The notes below the pieces were generated by a model, which was given only the letters and a program-made list of their open reading frames with translations, was not told the origin of the DNA and searched no databases. From NCBI GenBank assembly GCA_022574655.1, contig JACZRQ010000016.1, forward strand, positions 1-37,006: DNA of 37,006 nucleotides, written 5' to 3'. A program made the translations under genes and the position numbers. Positions 7,780-17,149 of the stretch are shown in pieces (the first letter of the stretch is position 1; the number at the start of each line of letters is the position of its first letter). The stretch is from Chloroflexota bacterium. GTDB taxonomy: Bacteria; Chloroflexota; Dehalococcoidia; SM23-28-2; RBG-16-64-32.

Positions 7780-10752
7780 GTGCCTAAGAAACGTTCGCCC
7801 CGCGCCAAGTCCAAGAAGACCACGTCCGAGAGCCAGGCCGTGGACGACCTTCTGAACCTGCCTTTCGACCACTTCGAACGTCACGCCCTTACTCGCCAAA
7901 TCGTTGACATCGTTCGGGAGAGCACCGGACGAGAGACGCTGCGAGTTCTCGACGTTGGCGGCGGTCCGGCCTCGCTTTCGCGCTTCCTTCCCAAGGACTA
8001 CGTCGTCACAGTCGACTCGGACGACGCCGACGTCCCGGCGACCGAATCAAGAACCGACAGCTTCGTGCACGCGGACGGCACTCGCCTGCCGTTCGCAGAC
8101 GGCACGTTCGATCTGGTCGTTTCGCACGACACACTGGAGCACGTTCCCTCCCACCTGCGAACCCCATTTGTGCAAGAGTTGATGCGCGTAGCCGGCGACG
8201 CCCTCGTCATCAACGGTCCGTTCGCGACTCGTGACATCGCTGCTGCCGAGGCCCTCGTGATGGATGTCGCCCGCGAGACGATGGGCGATGGCCACCCTAC
8301 GGTTCGCTACCTTAGCGAACACGCCGAGCACGGTCTCCCTGACCTGCAGCAAACGGTCTCGGAGATCGAGGCGGCGGGCTTCGCGCCGCTGGTCGTACCG
8401 AACGGGGCGCTGAACGAGTGGGTGTCGAAGATGCTCGTCAAGCATCACTCGCAGCGCATGGCATCCCACGGTGTTGACGCGCAAGAGTTGGACCGATGGA
8501 GCAATTCCGGATACGCGCCGGTTGCTGAACCGGAACCAACCTACCGGCACGCTCTGGTTGTCTCGAAGCAGCCCGGGAGCGCCCTCGCAGACACGCTGAA
8601 GTCCCGCCTGTGCCCGACCACGGGCCACGCGCCGGCCCAAGCGTCACTCGCACTTAGCTCAATCGCTGTCCGTGACGTCGTCCGGCAACTGGAGGCGATA
8701 GCCTCAGTGACACTATCCGATAAGGACCTCCACGCTGCTAACCTCGAACGAACTATCGTAGCGCTGCGCCGAAACCTCGGAAAACAGGACGAACGCTTGA
8801 CAACCCTCAACGAACGCGCGACGACACTCGAAGGCGAGCTGCGCCGTACGACCGCCGCTCTCTACACGTCCCAGGAACAGATGAACACGGTCGTGAGCAC
8901 GTTCGGCTTTCGAGCGGTCGAAAAGCTCAGGCAAGGCATCGACTGGATCGCACCGCACGGCAGCCGGCGCCGCCTTCCGTTCATGGCGACGGGCCGCGCG
9001 GGCAGGATCGTCCTCTCGGAGGGATGTCGGTCCCTCCTCAGCAAGTCGACCCGGGTCCGGAGTTGGGCGCCGACTTTCGAGCAGGCGACCGCTATCGATC
9101 CGTCGACGACGCCACTCAACCAGCAGTACCTCGCCTGGCTGGAAGAACACTCCCCAACGCCCTCCAGGCTGCGGGGGATGAAGAAGCGTCTGCGTTCCCT
9201 CGCCGTCCAGCCCACCTTCAGCATCCTGATGCCGACGTACAACACGAAAGCCTCCTGGCTGCAAGACGCGATCGAGTCGGTCAAGAACCAGGTCTACGAA
9301 TCGTGGGAACTGTGCATCGTCGATGACGGATCAACGAAAGAGGAAACGAAGAAGCTTCTCCGAAAGTATGAGGACGACGCGCGGATCAAGGTTCGATATC
9401 TCAAGGAGAACTCAGGGATCTCGGCAGCCTCGAACGAGGCGCTCGCGATGGCGTCCGGCGAGTTCGTCGGTCTGCTGGACCACGACGACGAGCTGCGAGC
9501 AGACGCGCTCTATTGGGTCGTCAGGAAGCTAAACGAGCAAGAGGACCTGGACTTCATCTACACGGACGAAGACAAGAAGGATCTCGATGGCGTCCGGGGC
9601 GAGGCCTTCTTCAAGCCGGACTGGTCGCCGGACCTCGAGATGTCAGTCAACTACGTTACCCACTTCAGCATCTTCCGAAAGGATGTCGTGGAGCGGGTTG
9701 GCGGGTTCCGGTCAGCCTTCGACGGCAGTCAAGACTACGACCTAGTCCTCAGAGTCACGGAGATCACTGACCGCATCGCTCACATCGCCAAACCAGTCTA
9801 TTCGTGGCGAAGGGTACCCGGCTCTACGGCGGCGAATGCCGATGCCAAGAAGTTCGCCACCAAGGCTGCCAAGCGCGCACTGAAGGATGCGCTGAAACGC
9901 CGCGGACACACCGGTGATGTTGAGGATGGGATCATCGAGGGTCGCTACCGGGTCCGCTACGGCATCAACGGCGACCAAAAGGTCGTGATCGTGATCCCAA
10001 CACGGAACCGGCTTGACATGCTCCACCGCTGCATCGACAGCATCCACAAGAAAACCACTTACGCGAACTACGAGATCCTGGTCGTCGACAACGATAGCGA
10101 CGACCCCGAGACGCTCGCATACCTCGATAAGTCCAGCTTTCGCGTGCTGCCGTATCCCGGCGAGTTCAACTTCGCGGCGATAAACAACGCAGCCGCCCGC
10201 GCCGCCTCGGACGCAGATGCCATCCTGTTCCTGAACAACGACACGGAGGTGATCACGCCGGGCTGGCTCGAATCGATGCTCGAGCACGCGCAGCGATCCG
10301 AGGTCGCGGCGGTAGGGGCGCGGCTATTCTACCCAGACGGAACGGTCCAGCACGAAGGGATCATCATCGGGCTAGCGGGCGGATCGGCCGGCAACGTCGA
10401 TCACGGCGGCTACTTCGGTCTCGGAGAGACGGTGCGAAACTGCTCCGCTGTCACCGCCGCCTGCATGATGGTCCGCCCACAGGCCTTCTGGGACGTCGAC
10501 GGATTCGACGAGCAGCTGCGAGTGGCGTTTAACGACGTCGACTTCTGCCTGCGAGCAAGAAAGAAGGGCTACCAAATCGTTTACACGCCGCACGCCCAGC
10601 TCTATCACTTCGAAAGCGCCAGCCGGGGAAACCTCCACCCCGCGGAAGACGAACAGCTCTTCCGCGACCGCTACGGCAACCCCGGTGAGTACTACGACCC
10701 GTACTACAACCCAAACTTCGACATCCTGCGCCCGTTCACGCTGCGCGTATGA
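7780..10752 (+). CDS. Trifunctional fusion: SAM methyltransferase, coiled coil, two GT2 domains (WsaE-like)
   Basis: A ~990-residue enzyme combining three jobs of glycan assembly. Residues ~40-200 form a class I methyltransferase (motif I VLDVGGGPASL; DGTRLPFADGTFDLVVSHDTLEHV). About 314-375 is a charged coiled coil. About 480-710 is a first GT2 domain (SILMPTYNTKASW, LLDHDDEL, DFIYTDEDKKD, GSQDYDLVLRV). About 734-985 is a second GT2 domain (VVIVIPTRNRLDM, LFLNNDTEV, FNDVDFCLRARKKG). The order matches WsaE of S-layer glycan loci, in which a methyltransferase caps the chain and two rhamnosyltransferase domains extend it; that match is from family knowledge. Frame is also open from GTG 7732, but GTG 7780 (PKKRSPRAK) has the better ribosome site. 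Linkages are not predictable. Confidence 0.88.
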   Translation: MPKKRSPRAKSKKTTSESQAVDDLLNLPFDHFERHALTRQIVDIVRESTGRETLRVLDVGGGPASLSRFLPKDYVVTVDSDDADVPATESRTDSFVHADGTRLPFADGTFDLVVSHDTLEHVPSHLRTPFVQELMRVAGDALVINGPFATRDIAAAEALVMDVARETMGDGHPTVRYLSEHAEHGLPDLQQTVSEIEAAGFAPLVVPNGALNEWVSKMLVKHHSQRMASHGVDAQELDRWSNSGYAPVAEPEPTYRHALVVSKQPGSALADTLKSRLCPTTGHAPAQASLALSSIAVRDVVRQLEAIASVTLSDKDLHAANLERTIVALRRNLGKQDERLTTLNERATTLEGELRRTTAALYTSQEQMNTVVSTFGFRAVEKLRQGIDWIAPHGSRRRLPFMATGRAGRIVLSEGCRSLLSKSTRVRSWAPTFEQATAIDPSTTPLNQQYLAWLEEHSPTPSRLRGMKKRLRSLAVQPTFSILMPTYNTKASWLQDAIESVKNQVYESWELCIVDDGSTKEETKKLLRKYEDDARIKVRYLKENSGISAASNEALAMASGEFVGLLDHDDELRADALYWVVRKLNEQEDLDFIYTDEDKKDLDGVRGEAFFKPDWSPDLEMSVNYVTHFSIFRKDVVERVGGFRSAFDGSQDYDLVLRVTEITDRIAHIAKPVYSWRRVPGSTAANADAKKFATKAAKRALKDALKRRGHTGDVEDGIIEGRYRVRYGINGDQKVVIVIPTRNRLDMLHRCIDSIHKKTTYANYEILVVDNDSDDPETLAYLDKSSFRVLPYPGEFNFAAINNAAARAASDADAILFLNNDTEVITPGWLESMLEHAQRSEVAAVGARLFYPDGTVQHEGIIIGLAGGSAGNVDHGGYFGLGETVRNCSAVTAACMMVRPQAFWDVDGFDEQLRVAFNDVDFCLRARKKGYQIVYTPHAQLYHFESASRGNLHPAEDEQLFRDRYGNPGEYYDPYYNPNFDILRPFTLRV

Positions 10753-10822
10753 GGCGCTCCGCTTAGATCACGGTTTCCCTGGGGACGCCGCAGCCTCGAC
10801 AATACCGTGAGGCTACCGAAAA

Positions 10823-13396
10823 ATGAATTCGCTTGCTCAGCGGCTACGTAAATTCCAGAAACCAGGGACAGCACGCGACCTTCTGTCAGCTTTCGCTCGG
10901 AGCGACGCGCTGCCGCTCGTCCTGCTCGCCGCGCTCGTCATCATCGTCTTCTATGACATCGTCTTCCTCGGGAGAACGCTCCAGACATCGTCGTTCCTCT
11001 GGGGCACGGTCGGGGCGAGGCCTCCGTTCGGTTTCCCCGACATTCCTGACTACAACGTCTACCTTCTCGACCCGCTTGCGACGGCGGTCAGCTCTGAACC
11101 GGTAGTCGAGAAGCTCTCCAGAACGTATCGCGACCTCGAGATCCCGTTATGGAACGCCGACACCGCCATGGGACGCCCCCTGCTCGCCAGCTACACGCCA
11201 GAGCTGACCAACCCACTACGGCTGCCGATCGCGATCTGGCCCAGCCCAGTGATGTGGGACGCGTACCTCCTGACCCGATTTTGGATCGCCGGCGCCTTCG
11301 CTTACGGGCTGGCAAGGCGAATGGGGATGGGTCGGACCGGAGGCCTCGGTGCGGGCGCCGCCTACATTCTTTCCGGCTACTTCATGCTCTACGCCAACAT
11401 GCCCCACGTCGACTACGCCATGATGTTGCCGGTCCTACTCTTCTCATTCGAGCTGCTCCAGGAGCGGGGCACCCCATTCAGGCTCGTCTTCGCCAGCACG
11501 GCGATCGCGCTCATGATTCTCGTCGACAACCCGGAGGCGGCCGCTATCGGCCTTCTCGTCGGCGCTGCCTTCTACCTCTTTCGCGTTGCTCCAGCCATCC
11601 AGGCAAACCGCGCCGCGGCTGTGCCCAAGCTTGGACTCTTCTCGCTGGCGGCGCTGGCCGGCGGCGGCATGACTGCGGTCGTCTTGATCCCCTTCCTCGA
11701 ATTCTCAGGCTCGCTGGGCGTCGGAGGGTACTCGATCCATCGGCACACATCTAACCTCGGGCTCGGAACGTTACACGATCCACTTCGGTTCATGATCTCG
11801 CTCTTTATCCCGTACTTCAACGGAACGCCTGTCGACAACTTTCAGCACGATGGCTTGAGCGGCCTCCGCAACTACGTCTCCGTCGTACCCGTATTGCTCG
11901 CCTTGCTCGCCGTTACCCGCCCACGGCCCGTGTCCCATCCCATCTGGTTCTTCGCCGCCGCGGGAACGTTCTTTATCGCGAAGACTTTCGGGGTACCGGT
12001 CGTCAACTGGGTCGGCGAGCTTCCTCTTTTGAACGTAATTGACTTCGGCCTCTATTCCGGTCCGCCGATCAGCCTCAGCGTCGCACTCCTCGCCGGCTGG
12101 GGTCTCCAGCGACTGAGAGACGGTGACCTTTCGCGCCACTACTTGTTCGCGTGCGGCGCGTTCCTGGCGATTTTGCTGGCGTGGCTCGTATGGCTAAACC
12201 GCGACGTACTCGACACGATCCCCAAGAGCCATCTTCTCTTCTGGACTGCAGTGCCCGCGTCTCTCGTCGGTCTCATCGCCACTATCTACCTGCTCGCCGA
12301 GCGACGCCTGATCACCCTGCGAACACTCGCCGTCGTAGCAGCTCTGGCGCTCACCCTGGAAATGGCTCTGCCCACCATCGTCGTCCATGGCGAACTCGGG
12401 ACGCTGACTGAAGAGACGGTGGGGCGCCGCATCGCCACCATCGAGCGGCCACAGCGGCATGATCCTGCCAGTAAGCCACCCTACATCGAGTTCCTTCAAA
12501 GCGACCCCTCGGTCTACCGCGTGTTCGGGTTGGATCGAGTCCTCTATCCAAACTACAGCGAGGCGTTCGGCATCGCTGACATCCGCGGATTCACCGCGCA
12601 AAGCGTCAAGCGCTATATGGATTACATTGTCGCCTTCATCCAGCCGGGCACCAGATCGCGCTTCACGGGAGCCTACCTGCCGCCGCTCAACTCCGAACGC
12701 GACCCGCCGGACATCGTTGGCAACCCAATGTTCAACCTGATGAACGTCAAATACGTGATGACCGCGGCAGGCCGCGACGTCTCGGACGCGCTCGACGAGT
12801 CGACGACCGATGAGGAGGTGGCGGAGCAGTTCACTCTCGTCTACGAAGGAGAGGTGAACGTCTACGAAAATCTGCACGCGATCCCCCGCGCGTTCCTGGT
12901 CGCCGACGTGAGTACCGTGCCAAACCGGGACGCGGCTTTGAACCTGATGAGCGATGCATCATTCGACCCATCGCGGACTGCGATCGTAGAGACGACGGCA
13001 TCTGACGACACGCTCATTGCACTCATCGATGGCGAGCCACCGCCGCTCTCCGCCGTCTCGTTCGAAGACTATTCAGACAACAGCGTACGCCTCACCGTGC
13101 GCACCGATGAGCCCGCCCTGCTGGTGCTCGCGGACACGCACTACCCGGGCTGGCGCGTCACCGTCGACGGCGAGCGCGAGACGATCTACCCGACGAACGT
13201 CGCGTTTCGCGGCGTGTTCATCCCCAGCGGGACGCACACAGTCGAGTTCACGTTTCTCCCGGCCTCGTTCGTCGCCGGAGTGGCGATCAGCCTGGCATCG
13301 ATAGCGATCGTCGGATCGTTCGCGATCGCCTGGACCGTAATCGCTCGCCGTCGATTGACCGATAAGAAACAGACGAGTAGCATCGATCCGAAGTGA
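10823..13396 (+). CDS. YfhO-like multispanning membrane glycosyltransferase (GT-C)
   Basis: An 857-residue integral membrane protein. The N-terminal half has many hydrophobic segments (first near residues 28-50, further ones to about residue 515) separated by short loops. It is followed by a ~300-residue extracytoplasmic domain and a last helix near 815-840. The sequence LLVLADTHYPGWRVTVDG…FIPSGTHTVEFTF before the last helix is the hallmark of the YfhO family, whose members use polyprenyl-phosphate sugars to decorate teichoic acids or glycans outside the membrane. The next gene encodes the kind of enzyme that would make its lipid-linked donor. It starts at ATG 10823, 70 bases after the fusion gene. 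The sugar is unknown. Confidence 0.85.
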   Translation: MNSLAQRLRKFQKPGTARDLLSAFARSDALPLVLLAALVIIVFYDIVFLGRTLQTSSFLWGTVGARPPFGFPDIPDYNVYLLDPLATAVSSEPVVEKLSRTYRDLEIPLWNADTAMGRPLLASYTPELTNPLRLPIAIWPSPVMWDAYLLTRFWIAGAFAYGLARRMGMGRTGGLGAGAAYILSGYFMLYANMPHVDYAMMLPVLLFSFELLQERGTPFRLVFASTAIALMILVDNPEAAAIGLLVGAAFYLFRVAPAIQANRAAAVPKLGLFSLAALAGGGMTAVVLIPFLEFSGSLGVGGYSIHRHTSNLGLGTLHDPLRFMISLFIPYFNGTPVDNFQHDGLSGLRNYVSVVPVLLALLAVTRPRPVSHPIWFFAAAGTFFIAKTFGVPVVNWVGELPLLNVIDFGLYSGPPISLSVALLAGWGLQRLRDGDLSRHYLFACGAFLAILLAWLVWLNRDVLDTIPKSHLLFWTAVPASLVGLIATIYLLAERRLITLRTLAVVAALALTLEMALPTIVVHGELGTLTEETVGRRIATIERPQRHDPASKPPYIEFLQSDPSVYRVFGLDRVLYPNYSEAFGIADIRGFTAQSVKRYMDYIVAFIQPGTRSRFTGAYLPPLNSERDPPDIVGNPMFNLMNVKYVMTAAGRDVSDALDESTTDEEVAEQFTLVYEGEVNVYENLHAIPRAFLVADVSTVPNRDAALNLMSDASFDPSRTAIVETTASDDTLIALIDGEPPPLSAVSFEDYSDNSVRLTVRTDEPALLVLADTHYPGWRVTVDGERETIYPTNVAFRGVFIPSGTHTVEFTFLPASFVAGVAISLASIAIVGSFAIAWTVIARRRLTDKKQTSSIDPK

Positions 13397-13427
13397 GCTG
13401 CTTCGCCGACAGGAGACCAATAACGCC

Positions 13428-14444
13428 ATGAGCACGCTCGTGGTCATCATCCCCGCCTACAACGAGGAAGAGAACATCGGCGACGTGATCCGCGAGATCC
13501 CCCGCCAACTCGATGGCATCGACCGCACGTTCGTGCTCGTCATCGACGACGGCTCTCGCGACCGCACAGTCGAACTCGCTCGCGAAGCCGGCGCAGACTT
13601 CATCGTCCAGCACCGCCACAACCGTGGACTCGCTGTGAGCTTCCGAGATGGGCTAGACGCGGCGCTCTCTCTAGGCGCTGACGTAATTGTCAACACCGAC
13701 GGCGACAACCACTACGATCAGAGCCGGATACCGGAGCTGGTCGAGCCGATCATCGCGGGCGAGGCGGACATCGTTATCGGCTCGCGGCAGATCGGCGGGC
13801 TGTCCCAGATGACGTTCGCGCGGCGCTGGGGCAACCGGCTCGCGAACTCGATATTCCGTATCCTCTACGGCCTCCCCCCTGACACCGACATATCGAGCGG
13901 ATTCCGCGCATACTCTCGCGACGCCGCCTTGCGGCTGTCGGTCACCTCGAAGTACACCTACACCCACGAGACTCTCATCTCAGCCCTCGATCACCGGCTG
14001 ACGATCGCCAGCAAGCTGATCCCCGCACGAGACGTCACGCGCCCCTCCCGCCTCATGTCAAGCGTTGGCTCGCACGTCTTCAGAGCGGGGTCCGTGGCCT
14101 TTATGAGCTTCGTCGTCCACCGCCTGTTCCGAGTCCTCACCGCGGCCTCGGCAGTCCTCGTGCTCGCCGGGGCGGTGCTCTGGGTAAGATTCCTCTACTT
14201 CTTCCTCAGCGGTGATGGCGGAGGGCATCTGCAATCGCTGGTTGCGGCGTCGCTGGCCATTATTCTTGGCGCATTCTTGTTAACGGCAGCGTTCTTCGCA
14301 GCTATTCTCGCCAAGAACCGGCAACTCATTGAGGAGATGCTCTACCAACAAAGAAAACAGTTGCACGAGCACGATACTGACCTCACCCTGCCTGAGGTGC
14401 CCGCCGAGTTAACGGCGGTGACAAAAGTCGCGCCGGAAGACTAG
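13428..14444 (+). CDS. Polyprenyl-phosphate glycosyltransferase (DPM1/GtrB type)
   Basis: A 338-residue GT2 enzyme of the dolichol/undecaprenyl-phosphate hexosyltransferase branch. It has VVIIPAYNEEENIGDVI, VIDDGSRDRTVELAREAGADFIV, the metal-binding VNTDGDNHYD, and VIGSRQIGG. Two hydrophobic segments follow (~238-262 and ~272-296) and anchor it in the membrane. It probably loads a sugar onto the polyprenyl-phosphate carrier, giving a donor for the YfhO-like protein encoded just upstream. Its stop overlaps the stop of the convergent ugd gene in the sequence CTAG. Confidence 0.9.
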   Translation: MSTLVVIIPAYNEEENIGDVIREIPRQLDGIDRTFVLVIDDGSRDRTVELAREAGADFIVQHRHNRGLAVSFRDGLDAALSLGADVIVNTDGDNHYDQSRIPELVEPIIAGEADIVIGSRQIGGLSQMTFARRWGNRLANSIFRILYGLPPDTDISSGFRAYSRDAALRLSVTSKYTYTHETLISALDHRLTIASKLIPARDVTRPSRLMSSVGSHVFRAGSVAFMSFVVHRLFRVLTAASAVLVLAGAVLWVRFLYFFLSGDGGGHLQSLVAASLAIILGAFLLTAAFFAAILAKNRQLIEEMLYQQRKQLHEHDTDLTLPEVPAELTAVTKVAPED

Positions 14445-15790
14445 CGACCCAGACCCAGATACCGGAAGCCAGCCGCTTCGACGGCCTCTTGGTCGAGCCA
14501 GTTCCGGGCGTCGACCACTAATCGCTGCTTGGTTCGCGTAGCCAGGTGTACCCAATCGAGTTCTCGGAACTCAGGCCAGTCCGTCATCAGCACTAGCGCA
14601 TCGCATCCGTCCGACATCTCGTCCGGACGCTCGTTGTACTCGATCGCCATCTCTGGACGGCGAGCCTTCGCCCGTTCCTCACCGGCGGGATCGTAAGCAC
14701 GGACGATCGCGCCTCGCTCGAGCAGGAGCGACGCGACCTCCAACGCCGCGGAGTCTGTCACGTCGTCTGTACCAGCCTTGAAGCTCAGGCCCAGCAGCCC
14801 AACCGTCGCTCCATCAAGTGAGCCGAGCGCGTCCTCTAGCCGGTCAACGATATGTCTCCTCTGAATCGCGTTGCTCTTCGAAACGGACTCCAGCAGAGGC
14901 GTCTCTTCGCCCAAGTCCGCACCCACGGCAGCCAGAGCGCGCGTGTCTTTGCCCAGGCACGGCCCCCCGTAGCCGGGCCCCGGCTGCATGTACTGCGAAC
15001 CGATTCTCGGGTCCAGCCCGATCCCCTCAACCACGTCTCTGATGTCGCCACCCAGCGACTGGGCCAGGCGAGCTATCTCGTTGACGAACGTCAGCTTCGT
15101 CGCCAAGAAAGCGTTTGAACCGTACTTGATCAGCTCGGCGTTCACCGGCGCCGTCCTCACCCACGCGACCTCCCGGTTCGCCAGCCGTTGCAACCCATGC
15201 GGTGCGTCAAACGTTTGCTCCACGATCGATCCGTACAGCTCCCGCATACGATCGTGTGCCGTTTCGTCATCGACTCCGACGACGACGCGGTCGGGATACA
15301 ACGTGTCGGTCAGCGCCGATCCCTGCCTCAGAAACTCCGGGTTGCTCACGACGTTAACGTTCGCTTCCACCCCGCGCTCGGTCAGCACTGAGTCGATGGA
15401 CTCGCGGACCTTCGCTGCGGTGCCCGGCGGTGTCGTCGACTTGATGGCGAGCGCGACATCCGCTTCGTCGCCAACGAGTTCTGCCACACGCTCCGCCACC
15501 GCGAACACGGCCGAGAGGTCCGCATGACCGTCTGCGAGCCCCGGCGTCGGCACCGCTATCATCACCACCCCTGCTGATGCGGTCTCAGCGGTCAACTCCG
15601 GGAACACCTGAACCCGTGACGAAGCTAGAAGGCTCTCAAGGGCCGGATCGTGGAACGGCATCTCCCTCCGGCATAGCGACTCGACAACCGCCTGAGACGA
15701 ATCAATGCACGTCACGTCGTGCCCAAGATGCTCTAGCGCCAGCGCCGTCGTCAGTCCGACACGCCCCGCGCCGACGATGGTTAGGCGCAA
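14441..15790 (-). CDS. ugd: UDP-glucose 6-dehydrogenase (nucleotide-sugar dehydrogenase)
   Basis: Oxidises UDP-glucose to UDP-glucuronate with two NAD+. The predicted 449 residues match the family. NAD-binding motif GAGRVGLTTALALE is at the N-terminus. The catalytic cysteine is in GPGYGGPCLGKDTRAL, and the C-terminal domain has LGLSFKAGTDDVTDS. The frame is open further upstream, but those ~35 residues are unlike the family. TTG at 15790 gives LRLTIVGAGRVG directly and has GGAG five bases before it, so I prefer that start. It is the last gene of the second minus-strand glycan unit, with a 213-base gap from the GT4 gene. It could instead act on UDP-ManNAc or UDP-GlcNAc. Confidence 0.9.
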   Translation of the reverse strand: MRLTIVGAGRVGLTTALALEHLGHDVTCIDSSQAVVESLCRREMPFHDPALESLLASSRVQVFPELTAETASAGVVMIAVPTPGLADGHADLSAVFAVAERVAELVGDEADVALAIKSTTPPGTAAKVRESIDSVLTERGVEANVNVVSNPEFLRQGSALTDTLYPDRVVVGVDDETAHDRMRELYGSIVEQTFDAPHGLQRLANREVAWVRTAPVNAELIKYGSNAFLATKLTFVNEIARLAQSLGGDIRDVVEGIGLDPRIGSQYMQPGPGYGGPCLGKDTRALAAVGADLGEETPLLESVSKSNAIQRRHIVDRLEDALGSLDGATVGLLGLSFKAGTDDVTDSAALEVASLLLERGAIVRAYDPAGEERAKARRPEMAIEYNERPDEMSDGCDALVLMTDWPEFRELDWVHLATRTKQRLVVDARNWLDQEAVEAAGFRYLGLGR

Positions 15791-16003
15791 GGAAACTCCA
15801 GCGGTAAACTTATGATCGACATCTTCCAGCGTTCTTTGGACGTAGCATCGCACTCGCCCTTCGCAAACGTAGCGGTCAAGCGAAGTTTCACACAACCAAA
15901 CGCAAAACGCTACCCCATTGACTCACCGCTTGGCCAGTCTCCAAGCGATCCTGTCCAAATCCGCTCTTAGATACGATGTCGTCTTCGAACAATCGGCGTC
16001 TGC

Positions 16004-17149
16004 TTAGACTTCGAGGACGCTTCTGTAAACCGCAACCGTTCGCTCGGCGATCGGTCCCCACTCAAACTCCTTGGACAGCTCTCGCGCGTCCTGCTCAAGC
16101 TTCTCCCGCAGCGGTTCATCAGTGAGAATCGCCGTGAGTGCCCGGCCAAGCGACCCAACATCTCGTGGCGGGACGATCGCTCGCGGATCGCTCACGACGT
16201 CCGGAAGGCCACCGACGTCAGACACCACGACGGCCCGCTCATAGGCCAGAGCCATCGCCCCTATCCCGCTCTGCGCTTCGAAATGGGAGTAGGGTAACGC
16301 AATCACATCTGCGGCCGCGAAGTAAGCACCCACGTCAGCAGACGCTACAAATCCAAGTTTCGTCGTCACCCGATCCGTCAACTTCAAGACAGCGATCCTG
16401 GCTTCGTATGGGGCCCAATCAACCCACGGCTGCCCGGCAATCACAAGATGAGCTGAAGGCGCCTCATCGGCCACAGTTCGGAACGCATCAAGTAGCGTCC
16501 GTATGCCCTTGTATTTTCGGATGTGCCCGAAATAGAGTACGACTTTGGCGTCGGGCGCCAAGCCTAATCGCTCCTTCGCTTCTTCTCGGCCCAGCGTTGG
16601 ACCGGGAGGAACAAGGACCCCGTGCGGTATGACGGAGACTTCCGACTCTGCGAAGCGCATCTCCTCGACGAGCACGTCGCGCATCCGCCTTGAGTGCACG
16701 ATCAGATGATCCGCGACCCGAATAACCATCCGGTTGAGGAAGTCCTTCCACAGCGACCGTTCGTGTGGAAGCACGTTGTGCAGTGTCATTACAACCCGCT
16801 TGCCCCGTCGCTTCGCCGCCGCAAGCATAACTGCGTACGACGGTGCCAGGGGGTAGCTCCACCACTGCGCATGAACGACATCGCCCGTCGCGCCTCGTCC
16901 AGCGCGCACCCAGGAAACCGGGTCCCACCAGTTCATGATCCGCGAAACGCTCACTGAAGACGGCGTCTCGTCACCGGCAGCGGCATCCTCGACGTCGCCA
17001 CCGGGGTAAAGGAATCCCGGGTACAAGCTACGATAGCCGAGAAGTTCCACATCGACTTCGGGCTGCCGCGCCAGCGCTCCGGCGAGGCCCAGAGTATATG
17101 GCGTGATACCTTTCTGTGGAGGAACGCTGCTCAGCAGCGTCACCTTCAC
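16004..17149 (-). CDS. Family 4 glycosyltransferase
   Basis: A retaining GT-B glycosyltransferase of 381 residues. The N-terminal domain has TLLSSVPPQKGITPYTLGLAGAL and HAQWWSYPLAP. The C-terminal donor domain has KVVLYFGHIRKYKGIRTLLDAF and the E-x7-E region in FEAQSGIGAMALAYERAVVVSDVGGLPDV. The nucleotide-sugar donor is probably bound between the two domains. The GTG start overlaps the stop of the flippase-like gene by four bases (GTGA), so the two are cotranslated. Donor and acceptor are unknown; context places it in glycan assembly. Confidence 0.9.
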   Translation of the reverse strand: MKVTLLSSVPPQKGITPYTLGLAGALARQPEVDVELLGYRSLYPGFLYPGGDVEDAAAGDETPSSVSVSRIMNWWDPVSWVRAGRGATGDVVHAQWWSYPLAPSYAVMLAAAKRRGKRVVMTLHNVLPHERSLWKDFLNRMVIRVADHLIVHSRRMRDVLVEEMRFAESEVSVIPHGVLVPPGPTLGREEAKERLGLAPDAKVVLYFGHIRKYKGIRTLLDAFRTVADEAPSAHLVIAGQPWVDWAPYEARIAVLKLTDRVTTKLGFVASADVGAYFAAADVIALPYSHFEAQSGIGAMALAYERAVVVSDVGGLPDVVSDPRAIVPPRDVGSLGRALTAILTDEPLREKLEQDARELSKEFEWGPIAERTVAVYRSVLEV

